From Bacteroidota bacterium (lineage in GTDB: Bacteria; Bacteroidota; Bacteroidia; Chitinophagales; Chitinophagaceae): a stretch of DNA of 64,000 nt. The first letter of the stretch is position 1. Each line of letters begins with the position of its first letter. A program made the position numbers and the translations under genes. The stretch is from positions 1-64,000 of the forward strand of contig JAGWWM010000009.1 in assembly GCA_018970395.1 (NCBI GenBank), written 5' to 3'. Below the pieces are notes generated by a model. The model searched no databases and was not told where the DNA came from. It was given only the letters and a program-made list of their open reading frames with translations. Of the stretch, positions 1-12,000 are shown piece after piece.

Positions 1-12
1 GACAGTCGGACT

Positions 13-3000
13 TTGCCTACAACCTACAACCTACAACCATCAACCTCCAACTCATCTCTCAAATCTCCAATCTCCTCTCTCCTGGTGTTGCTTTTTCTGA
101 CACTCGGCTATACGGGGTGGGGACAGCGAATAGCTTCTGTATCGGGCAATTGGAGCAGTACTGCAACTTGGGGTGGTGCAGCTGTTCCAACTTCCGCAGA
201 TGCTGTAACTATTAATTCTGGAATTACTGTAACGGTAGATATCCCCAATGCAGTTTGTAATTCTCTTCAAATTAATACAGGTAACGCTACTGCAATTCTT
301 ACATTCAGTTCCTCCGGGAATCCAAGTCTTACAGTTACTAATGCTGTTAATGTTGGCCAAAGTACAAATCCGAATAGAGAAGGTACAATAACATTTACAA
401 ATGGATCAACTTTAATAGCGGGAAGTTTATCACTAGGTACTGTAGCTACTCAGACAAGTTTAATAGATATGACTAACGGAGGATTACTAAAGGTAAATGG
501 AGCAATAACTGCTTTCTCCGGATCTACATTTACTTCTGGAACAGGTACAGTCGAACTTACGGCAAATAACTCTTTGCCGTCAACTATATTTACTGCTTTC
601 AATAATCTAATAATTTCGGGAGGAACTACAACTTTTGGTGTAAATACAACAATAAACGGTTTGCTGGATATTAAATCGGGAGCAACAGCCAATATTAATG
701 CAACTACATCCTCATGTGGAAGCTTAACTGGTAGCGGAACACTTACAAATTCTGGGGCATCCAGAACTTTTACCATTGGCAGTGATAATAGTAGTTCTAC
801 GTTTTCAGGTTTATTAAGCGCAACAACTGCAGCTAACTTGAGTATTACAAAAATCGGTACTGGTACTTTGACTTTATCAGGTAATAATACTTATGGTGGT
901 GCAACTACTATCAGTGGCGGTATTTTAAGATTGGGTGCAGCAGGATCCGGATCCAATACTCCTTTGGGAACAACTGCTGCCGGAACAACTGTTGCCAGTG
1001 GAGCTGTTTTGGATCTTAATGGATTTTCATTAGCTACTACAGAAGCATTAACTATTAATGGTACAGGAATATCCTCAGGAGCTGCATTGATTAACAGTTC
1101 GGCAACGCCTGTAACTTATCAAGGGGCAATTACTTTGGGTGCTGCCTCAAGTCTGGGTGGCAGCGGTAATATTACATTAAGCGGTGTTTTAACTGGTGCG
1201 TTTGAAGTAACTAAAGTTGGAGCCGGAACGGTTACGATTACTGCGAATAACTCATCCTCAACATTTACAGGTGTTACCATAGCAGAGGGGATTTTATCAA
1301 TATCAAGTTTTACAAATAATACGAATCTAAAACCTATAACATTAGGTGCTACTGGGACTTCGGGAACGCTTTTATATTCAAGTGATGGAGCAGGAGGCTC
1401 TACTACAACAGTAATTAATACTGCTGGGAATGGGGGTAACTTAAATAATGCATCTGTCAATAATTTGACCTTTTCTTCTGCCGGTTCATTAGCCGGAAAT
1501 TTGTCTTTAAATTGCAGTACATCCGGTAATATTACTTTTAGTAATACCCTTTCAGGTGCCGGTGGTGTTTCTGTAACTAGTTCAGGTTCGGGTATTGTTA
1601 CTTTAAGTGGTGCTAATTCTTATACCGGAACGACAATAGTTTCGTCAGGTACCTTAACTCTAGGTGTAGCCAATGCCTTACCGATAACTAGTTCAGCAGG
1701 TCTTGTGCAATTTTCTGGAGGTACTCCTGTATTTAATTTGGGTTTATTTAATCTTGGTACTAGTACAGCTTCGGCTAACTCTGCCGGAGTTTTGGATTTC
1801 GATGTAAATACTACCATTAACTTAGGTAGTTCTGGTTCCAATGTATATTATTTTAAAGCATCTTCCGCACAAACTCGGAATGCTACTACAATCACAATCA
1901 ATAACTGGACAGGTAATGCGGGTGCAACAGGCACAGGGCCTAAATTTTTCGTAGGTAACAGTGCATCAGGGCTTAGTGCAGCTCAATTAGCGAGCATTCA
2001 ATTTGATGGTTTTAACAGAGGAGCACTACAATTATCAACTGGAGAAGTTGTTCCTGCTATAATGCAATATCGTTCAGCAAATGCTGTTGGTGGAAACTGG
2101 ACTACTGCCGCAGACTGGCAAGTTAGTTCCGATGGTGTCAATTGGTCTGCTGCTTCTTTGGCTCCAACAACCAGCAATGCCGGAACCATTAATGTAAGAA
2201 GTGGTTTTGATATGACAATCTCCTCTAATGTTTCTGTTGATCAAGTTACAGTTGATGCTGGAGCGCAACTTACTGTTTCAGGAAATGCACAGTTAATTAT
2301 TGCGAATGGAACCGGAGATGATTTAACAGTGAATGGTACATTAAACAGAACAACCTCTGCAGCATTTACAACAACTGGAAATCTAGTTTTTTCAGCAACG
2401 GGTAAGTATATATCAAATTTCAGTGGTGCATCCATACCGACAGCATCATGGGATGCTGCTTCTACTTTGCAAATTGATGCTAGTATTGCTTCGGATGAAT
2501 TTACTGAGGTGTTTGGAAATGTTGTTGTAAATAATAATGCTGGATTTTTTATTTCAACATCATCTGTAACTAACTTCAGTGGAAGTATTGCCGGTAATTT
2601 TACGCATAACTCAAGTGGTACGGTTGCGTTGTGTAATAAATCTACAGATGCAACTTTAACTATAGGTGGTAATTTGTCATTACAAGGTTTAGGTACATTC
2701 AGAATAACCAATGATCTGGGAAATTCAAATACCAGAGCACATAGCGTTATCGTAAGTGGAAATTATATTCAGAATAGCGGTACTTTGAATTTGTCAGACG
2801 AATCAAGCAGCACAATAACATCAGGTGTTTCATCAATTTTAGAAGTAAGAGGTAGTTTTAGCCATACAGGAGGATCAATATCAGAAACGGCAACGGATCC
2901 TGATGTTATAACAAGAATCAGAATTGTTGGAACATCTGCGTCTTCATTTACTACTACCGGTCAAACAGGTCTTGTTGAGATACAGATAAATGAAACCGGT

Positions 3001-6000
3001 ACGCCTAACGGAACGAATAACCTTGTTACGCTTTCAGCGAATACAAGAATTGATCATCAGTTGACACTCACCGCCGGCTTAGTATCTGTCCCTTCTTCTA
3101 TGAATTTGACATTTGGAAGCAGTGCAGCAATTTCCGGTACGCCATCCGCTTCCAACATGATTGTAGCTACTGATGGTGAAGTAAGAAGAATACTAGGGCT
3201 TAATCCTTCATCTTCTTTATTTACATTCCCAATTGGAGATGCAACCAGTACTATTGAATATTCTCCCGTAACCGTTTCTTTTAGTGGAACAGGTGTAAGT
3301 GGTGGTTATGTAAGTGCCAAAGTTATCAATGCTAAACATCCAAATAATGTCAATACGACCAATCATATAACACGTTACTGGACGATTGGTCAGAGTGGAT
3401 ATACTTCAACTAATGCAATCGTGACCGCCACTTATCAGCAGGCTGATGTAGTGGGCACTGAAGCAAATATCTTAATGGGACGATGGACGGGTGCATTGCC
3501 TTGGACGCGTATTGCATCTTCCATCAATACATCAACGAATGTTTTAGCCTCAAATTCCGGAGCTATTGGTGATTTTACAGGTATCAATAATGCAAACCCT
3601 TCTGTATCTATAACTGGTGGAAATGTGACCGTATGTCAGAATGCAGCCACTACTTTAACTGCATCTCCTACCGGTGATGCACCTTTTACTTATAGTTGGA
3701 CAGGTTCTATAAGTGGAAGTACAACTTCTTCTACTGCAACAGCCAACACATCCACAGCGGGAGGGCCTAACTCATATGCAGTTACTGTAACAGATGGTAA
3801 TGGTTTAACGTCTTCTGCCAGCCCTTCTGTTACGGTCACTGTTACTGCTCCCCCCAATGCAGGAACACTGAGTGGCTCACAGGCAATCTGTGTGGGTGGA
3901 TCAACAACATTTACTTCAAATGGAAATACAGGCGGCGCATGGACAACGAGTGATGCAGCGGTTGCTACTGTTAATAGTACAACTGGCACTATCTCCGGTG
4001 TAGCTGCAGGTACTACAACAATTACATATACCGTAACGGGTACAGGTGGTTGTGCAAATGCAACTGCTACAAGAACGGTTACTGTTACTGCTGCACCTAA
4101 TGCAGGAACACTGAGTGGCACACAGGCAATCTGTGTGGGTGGCTCAACAACATTTACTTCAAATGGAAATACAGGTGGCGCATGGACAACGAGTGATGCA
4201 GCGGTTGCTACTGTTAATAGTACAACTGGCACTATCTCCGGTGTAGCTGCAGGTACTACAACAATTACATATACCGTAACGGGTACAGGAGGTTGTTCGA
4301 ATGCGACTGCTACAAGAACGGTTACTGTTACTGCTCCCCCCAATGCAGGAACACTGAGTGGCTCACAGGCAATCTGTGTGGGTGGATCAACAACATTTAC
4401 TTCAAATGGAAATACAGGCGGCGCATGGACAACGAGTAATGCAGCGGTTGCTACTGTTAATAGTACAACTGGCGCCATCTCCGGTGTAGCTGCGGGTACT
4501 GCAACAATTACATATACTGTAACCGGTACAGGTGGTTGTGCAAATGCAACTGCTACAAGAACGGTTACTGTTAATGCACTTCCTACGTTACCTACAGGGA
4601 TCAATGGTTCACGTTGTGGAACAGGTACGGTAAGTATTTCAGCTACTGCTGGAGCCGGCGAAACCATCGATTGGTATGCGGCAGCTAGCGGAGGCATTGC
4701 TTTGTCAAACGGTTCAACCTCTTTTACTACGCCAAGTATTTCTACAACTACACTTTATTATGCTGAAGCACGAAACACAACAACCGGTTGCGTATCTGCT
4801 TCAAGAACAGCAGTGACTGCAACAATCAATACCCAACCCGCTATCAGTAATCAAACCGCCAGCTCAGAATACGGCACTGCTACAACCTACCAGATCGTAG
4901 CTACAAGTGCTGCTTCCTACGCTGCTACGGGATTACCTGCGGGGATTACATTGAATACAACTACCGGTGTGCTTAACATCGCTTCAACTTGTGCAGCCGG
5001 TACTTATACTATTTCAGTTACAGTAACAAGCACGGCTGGTTGTACTTCAAACTCCGCTACGGTTACTTATACAAGAACGCAAAAACCCCTCACCATCACT
5101 GGCGTCACAGTTAACAACAAAGTGTATGACAAAACAAATACGGCTACACTCAATACTGGATCTGCTGCTTTATCAGGTGTAGTTGTAGGTGATGCTGTAA
5201 CCCTCAGCAGCGGTAGCGCTACGGGTACTTTCGCCAGCGTAAATGCAGGTGCAGGTATCGCCGTTACCGCTACAGGATTCAGTATCAGCGGAGCTGCTGC
5301 ATCTAACTATTCTCTTACACAGCCAACCGGATTAACCGGCACCATCACGCCAAGACCAATAACTTTAAGCGGTACGCGTTCGTATGACGGGACCATCTTT
5401 GCCTCTGCAACCGATCTTTCTATCACTAATGTTGTATCGGGGGATAATCTTAGCCTTACGGGTAGTGGGCTTATTAATCTGAAAGATGTAGGTAGCAGAA
5501 TTATAGCGAATACCTCATCTATTTCAAGAAGGCAGTTTGCCAACGGAAATACAGGAAATAATCCCAACACTTCATTTTCGGTTACTCTAGGTCAGGCTCC
5601 GCAGAACGGCAATACCTTAATAGCGGTGATTGCCACCAGAGGGAATGCTTCCAATACGATTTCGGGTATTTCACAGACAGGAACAACCTGGCAGCGTGCT
5701 ACCCAATCTGTCAATGCTTCCGGCTCACTCACGGTGGAAATATGGTATGCTCAGGGAAGTGCGACTTCCGATGCTTCAATCACAGTGACCATGAATCAAT
5801 CTAATGTGAAATCGTCCGCTACCGTTATTGAGTACAATGGGGTATTGTCATTAAATCCACTCGATGCTACTTCAGCCAATACGGGTTCGGGTACTGCTGC
5901 TTCCACCGGTAATATTACTACCACTCAGGCAAATGACCTTATTATCGCCGGTGTGGGATTGCAGGGTAGCTCTCCCGGCATGTCAACCATCGAGAATTCT

Positions 6001-9000
6001 TTTACTCAAGTTGATAATCCTACTACTCAGGGTAATCCCGGTACAAACACCAACCTGTTTGTGCTGGAAAGAATCGTAAGCTCCACCGGCACTTATGCTG
6101 CTGGGGGTACTTTAAATACATCAATTCCATGGGTCGCCGCCATTGCCGCTTTCAAAGGAACAATACCTTCCGGTACTCCATTTACCCTTAGTGGTGCAGC
6201 AGCGGGCAATTATACTTTAACCGGTATGACCGGTACATTGACGGTGACAGCTAAACCATTGAGTATTACAGCACCCACTGTTGCAAGTAAAGAATATGAT
6301 GGTACTAATGCCTCTGGCGCAGTGACTGCAGGCACTTTATCAGGCCTGGTAAGTCCGGAAACACTGGGCGTAACTGCTACAGGTACTTATGCCGATGCCA
6401 ATGTGGGTACGGGTAAAACAGCCACCATCGTTTATACGCTGTCTGATGGTGCGAATGGCGGTTTGGCAACTAACTACTCGCTGGCAAATGGTACTGCTGC
6501 GGGCAATATTACCCCCAGGCCACTGACGATTACAGCCAATAACCAATCAAAATGTCAAGGCAGTGCCTTCAATTTTGCCGGTACTGAATTTGGCAGCAGC
6601 GGACTGATAAGCGGTCAAAGTATTACCGGAGTTACCCTCACCAGTACAGGGGCTGCATCCGGCGCGGCAGATGGCACTTATGCAATCATACCAGCCGCAG
6701 CTACTGGAGCGACTATTTCGAATTATAATATCACTTATGTGAATGGTACTTTGACTGTAAATCCAACTAATCCGGCTTCTGTAACTATTGCCTCAAATGA
6801 TGCGGATAACAGCATTTGTCCGGGTACCAGTGTAACCTTTACTGCTACGCCGGTTAATGGAGGGGCTTCTCCTTCTTATCAGTGGAAACTGAACGGCACC
6901 AATGTAGGTGCTAACAGTACTACGTATAATACTTCTTCTCTTGTAAATGGCGATCAGGTAATGGTAGTAATGTCCTATGCAGCTACGGCCTGTCTGGCTG
7001 CCGCCAACACCAATTCAAATACAATTAGCACCACGGTAACTCCTGTTCCCACAGCTTTCATAATAACAGGCGGCGGGGGTTATTGTACCGGCGGTTCAGG
7101 TGTGAGCATTGGTCTGAGCGGGTCACAAAGCGGTGTCAGCTATCAGCTGGTACGGGGTGGTTCCACCAATGTGGGATCTCCTGTATCCGGTACGGGCGCT
7201 GCTATCAGCTTTGGCTTGCAAACAACGGCAGGTACGTACACGGTATCGGCTACCAATACTACAACAGGTTGTTTCAATACTATGACAGGATCAGCCACTG
7301 TTGTGATCAATGCCATTCCTTCTACTCCTCAAATAGGTGTGATTATTCAACCATCCTGTACTGTAACAACAGGAAGTGTTACCTTAAATTCTTTACCTTC
7401 ATCTGGTACTTGGACAGTTGCCATCAATCCTGCCGGCACCACTTCTACCGGCTCCGGTACCAGCGGCACTTTCAGCGGATTGCCCGCCAATACCACTTAT
7501 ACCTTTACGGTTACCACTGCGGAAGGTTGTACATCAGGGGTATCGGCTGCCGCTACCATCAACGCCTGGACGGCGCTGCCTGCAGCTCCAACCGGTACTG
7601 ATGCCACTCGTTGCGGAACCGGTATCGTTACCCTTACTGCTACTCCTCCCGGTCAAAATCAAACCATTGACTGGTACACTACCAGCACCGGTGGAACAGC
7701 CGTCTTGTCCAACAATACTTCTTTCTCTACCCCTGTTATTTCTGCTACTACTGTGTATTATGCAGAAACCAGGGTAATTGCTTCAGGTTGCGTGTCTGCT
7801 ACCAGAACTGCGGTAACGGCAACTGTGAATGCAACGCCCACCATTACTGCTTCAGCTACTGCAACCGGTGTGACGTACGGGGTAACAAGTACTTCACTTA
7901 CGTATTCGGCTACAAGCGGCAGTCCGACTACCTATAGCATTAGCTGGAATGCAAGTCCAACCAACAGCTTTTTGCCGGTCTCCGATGCAACCCTTACCGC
8001 AAGTCCTATCAGCATCTCGATCCCCAATAGCACCAATGCGGGAACTTACACCGGAAATTTGACGGTGAAAACAGTTAACGGATGTGCCAGTACCGGATCC
8101 TCTTTTACCATTGCTATTTCGCCTGCTTCATTGACCATAACAGGAATTACAGCCGTAAATAAAATATATGATGGTACAGCGACAGCGGCTATATCAGGTA
8201 ATGCGGTCTATAGCGGTTTGCAATATGGGGAGACATTTACGGTTTCCGGCAGTCCCTCAGCTAATTTCAATAATTCGAACGTGGGAACCGGTAAAGCGGT
8301 CACCCTCACAGGATATACTGCTCCCAATGGGAATTATACGCTCACGCAGCCCTCACTATCTGCCGATATTACTCCGGCTCCTTTATCCGTAACGATTGAC
8401 GAGGTGTTTAAAGCGGTAGGAACTACCCTTGCATCCCCCGTAACCGGATTTACGGATTTTTCCGCTACCGGTTTAGTGGGGTCAGAAACGATTGGTAGTA
8501 TTACCGTTACTTATGGTACCGGTGCTGCCTCGGGTGCTGCCGCAGGAACCTATGTCAATACCGCTGTTCCGAGTACAGCTACAGGCGGAACGTTTAGTGC
8601 ATCCAATTATTCCATTACCTATGTGCCTAATAATATCGTAGTGGGTGATTTTAAATTTGCCTTTAATACCGGCAACTGGACGGATGCCAATATGTGGTCT
8701 TCCAATTCAAGTACTTATGCCGCTACTTCTGCTCCCGCCGCTACTGACATAGTGATTATAAGAAGAAGGAATACGGTTACAGTAAACACTACGAATGCAG
8801 TTTGCGGAAGATTGGAATTAGGTGCCAATGTCAATAACACGGAGGGCTTTCTGAATTTCGCAGCAACGGGTAGCCCAAAATTGACCGTATCAGGTCAGGT
8901 GGTGATTGGAGGATTCGGAAGCAGCAATAGCAATCGCAGAGGGGAAGTGACGCTGGTGAGTGGTGCTACGCTCGAAGCGGAAGATATTTTGCTAACCAGA

Positions 9001-12000
9001 ACTGCCTCCGGTGTAGCTCCAGGTGTATTGAATATGACAGGCGGAGGTACTTTGATAGCGAATACGATAGTGGTTGGTCAGGGTACCGCGACCTGGACAC
9101 CCGGTACAGGAACCGTGATACTGGCAAGTACGAATAATCTCACCTTGCCTGCAACCGTATTCACTACATTCAATAATCTGACCATCAATGCCGGTAAAAC
9201 CGTAACCAGTGGGGTGAACTTTAGTGTGGCAGGTACCATGACTGTCAATGGAATCTTTACACCCGGTGCCACAACGCATGTGGTAAGTGGTGCAGGTACG
9301 CTCACAGGCAGCGGAGAAATTGATGTCACACTGGTAAGTGCAACAGCATTGACTTCTCAATTCAGCATCGCAACCAGAAACTTATCCGGTATGACGGTTG
9401 AATACAGAGGTGCGGGCAATCAAAGTATGGCAGCCGTAACCTATGGCAATCTGGTAACTGCCGGCAGTGGAATTAAAACGCTGCTGGGTACAACTGCTGT
9501 TAATGGAAATTTGACTATCGGCTCAGGAACTACCTTCAATGGGGGTGGACAATCACTCGATGTAAAAGGAAACTGGATCAACTCAGGCACCTTTACGCAT
9601 GGATCCGGTTCGGTAACATTCAGTGGTGCCGGCATGCAGACCTTAACGGGCAACAGTAATTTCAACAACTTTACAGTGACCAATACAGCCTCCAATATAT
9701 CACTGGCTACCAATTATAATTTGGGTGTGGAAGGAACCTTTACTCCGAATGGTACCACTTTCGGAAGTCAGTCCGGTTCAACCATTAACTTCAACGGAGC
9801 AAGTGCTCAAATCATTCCTGCTTTCAGCTTTGTGAATCTGAGCATTAATGGAGGCGGAACCAAGACTTTATCCGGCGCAGTAACGGTAAGCAATGTATTA
9901 ACGCTGACCAGCGGTGATATATCGCTGGGTAATCATAATCTTACCCTGAACAGTGCTTCCGGTTTGAGTGGCGGCAGTGAGAACAGTCATATCATTACAG
10001 GGGGTACCGGTGTATTCAGAAGAACGATTGGTGGCGCAGCTACTTATTTCTTCCCGCTGGGATCTGCTACGCATTACAATCCTGTTACCTATGCTTGGAG
10101 CAGTGCGCCCGGCATTACCCGTCTGGATGCTTCCTACCTAACGACAACAGCATCTATCGGAACAGGTTTGCCAACAACGGTATTCGGATGTACGGTGGCA
10201 GCAGAGATTTTGAATAACGGATACTGGAATTTTACGCCTACCGGTACTTTGTCCAATAACCCCTCCATTTCGGTTGGTCGTTTGGGTCACACCAATGCCG
10301 GGTTGCGATTCAGTTCACATGGAATTATCAGAAGGGCGGACGCTAACGACGATTGGGCAGTAGCCGGCGTATGGGTGGATAACGGAAATACAGTGGTCAA
10401 TCCTGTCAATACCGGCAATGTTTCCTTGACTCAATCCGGGCTGCTGGCTTTCGGAGAAATAGCGGTCGCTAAAGGAACCGGTACCAATTCTGTCGGTTTG
10501 TGGATTGGTGCACTGAGCGGAGAAGCGGAAAATGCGGCTAACTGGGGATGTAATACGGTTCCTACTTATACCGTAGATGTGGTAATTCCCAGAAATGTAA
10601 CGTATCAGCCAACTATCTTAAATGGCAATCTTACTGCAAAAAGTATTACCATTAATTCCGGCGCCACCTTGCGAGTGAACGGTCAAAGAACGATTTCACT
10701 AGCTGATGGCGGTGCTTTTACTAATAATGGGTCTTTTGTATCCGGCAATCAAAGCAAATTGTCATTTGAAGGATCCGGTTCAATCGGGGGAACAGCTCCC
10801 AGCAGTTTCAACGAGCTTACCCTGAACGGAGCTACTACTTTCACACGGGTGCCTACCATTAATGGCAATCTCCGATTGAATACAGGAGCAACTGTTTCAG
10901 CTGCTCCCAATTATGATAACAATGCTGTGCTGGTGTACAGCAGTACCAATACCCGTTCGGTAGGGTTGGAGTGGACAGGCATTGGTACAACTCCGGGAGC
11001 CGGCGCACCCAATCATATTACAGTGGAGAATTCGGGAACGCTTACGATCAGCGGCAATCGTTCCGTGCCGGGTAACTTTACCTTGAGCAATGGAGTGGTA
11101 GACGTAGGTGATAATACCTTATCCCTTTATGGCGATGTAACCGTAACCGGCGGCAGTTTCACTTCCGGTGCCGGAGGCACGGTGTTATATGCCAAAGAAG
11201 GCAATAATCAGAATATAGCAGCCGGCAACTATGGTAACCTTACGTTGAACAATTATTCAAAAGTGCTGGCTTCCTCTGGTACCATCGGCATCTCCGGTAC
11301 TTTTACGCCCGGAAATGCAGCGCATACTACAACCGGAAGCACCCTCTCCTTTAACGGAAGCGGTGCACAGAATATTCCGGCTTTCAATTATAATAATTTA
11401 ACGATTGCAGGCAGCAATACCAAAACTGCTGCAGCCGGATTGACAGTGGCGGGCAATGTGTTGATACAGGGAACGATGAATGCGGGTTCTTATACGCATA
11501 AAGTGAGTGGCAACTGGACCAATAATGGCAGCTTCAGCGGAGCCGGCGGAACGGTTGAGTTTGATGGCAATACCACCATTGGTGGAACGGCTGAAAACAG
11601 TTTTGGCGGATTGATCGTAAGCGGCAGGGTGAATGCGCCTGCCGGCAATATGAATATTGCCGGTAATTTGATCATTGGAGATCAGGGACAATTCATCCCC
11701 GGTAGTGGCACCGTAACATTCAACAGTACTGCCGCGCCCCAATCAATTGAGAGCGAACTTACCGAATTGAACTTCAATAATCTTGCTGTAAGCAAATCAG
11801 GTCAAACCCTCAGCGTGCAGGGTTGGGGTCCGACGGATAAGAGAATCCTCAATGTAACCGGTAATCTGTCCATCAATTCAGGTACCTTATCTGCGGTCTT
11901 TACCGACATCAATATGAATAGCGGCAACTGGTCAAACAATGGGGGCAACTTCACCACCGGTGGTACCAGGGTGACCTTCTCCGGAACGAGCGGTAATCAG

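Noticed and set aside
3690-4697. 335-aa open frame on the minus strand
   Set aside because: It is the antisense of the Thr/Val-rich triple repeat of the adhesin; the repeated composition keeps the opposite frame open. No start context or family features.
7083-7601. 172-aa plus-strand frame rich in Cys, Tyr and Arg
   Set aside because: Out-of-frame shadow of the adhesin coding sequence with biased composition.
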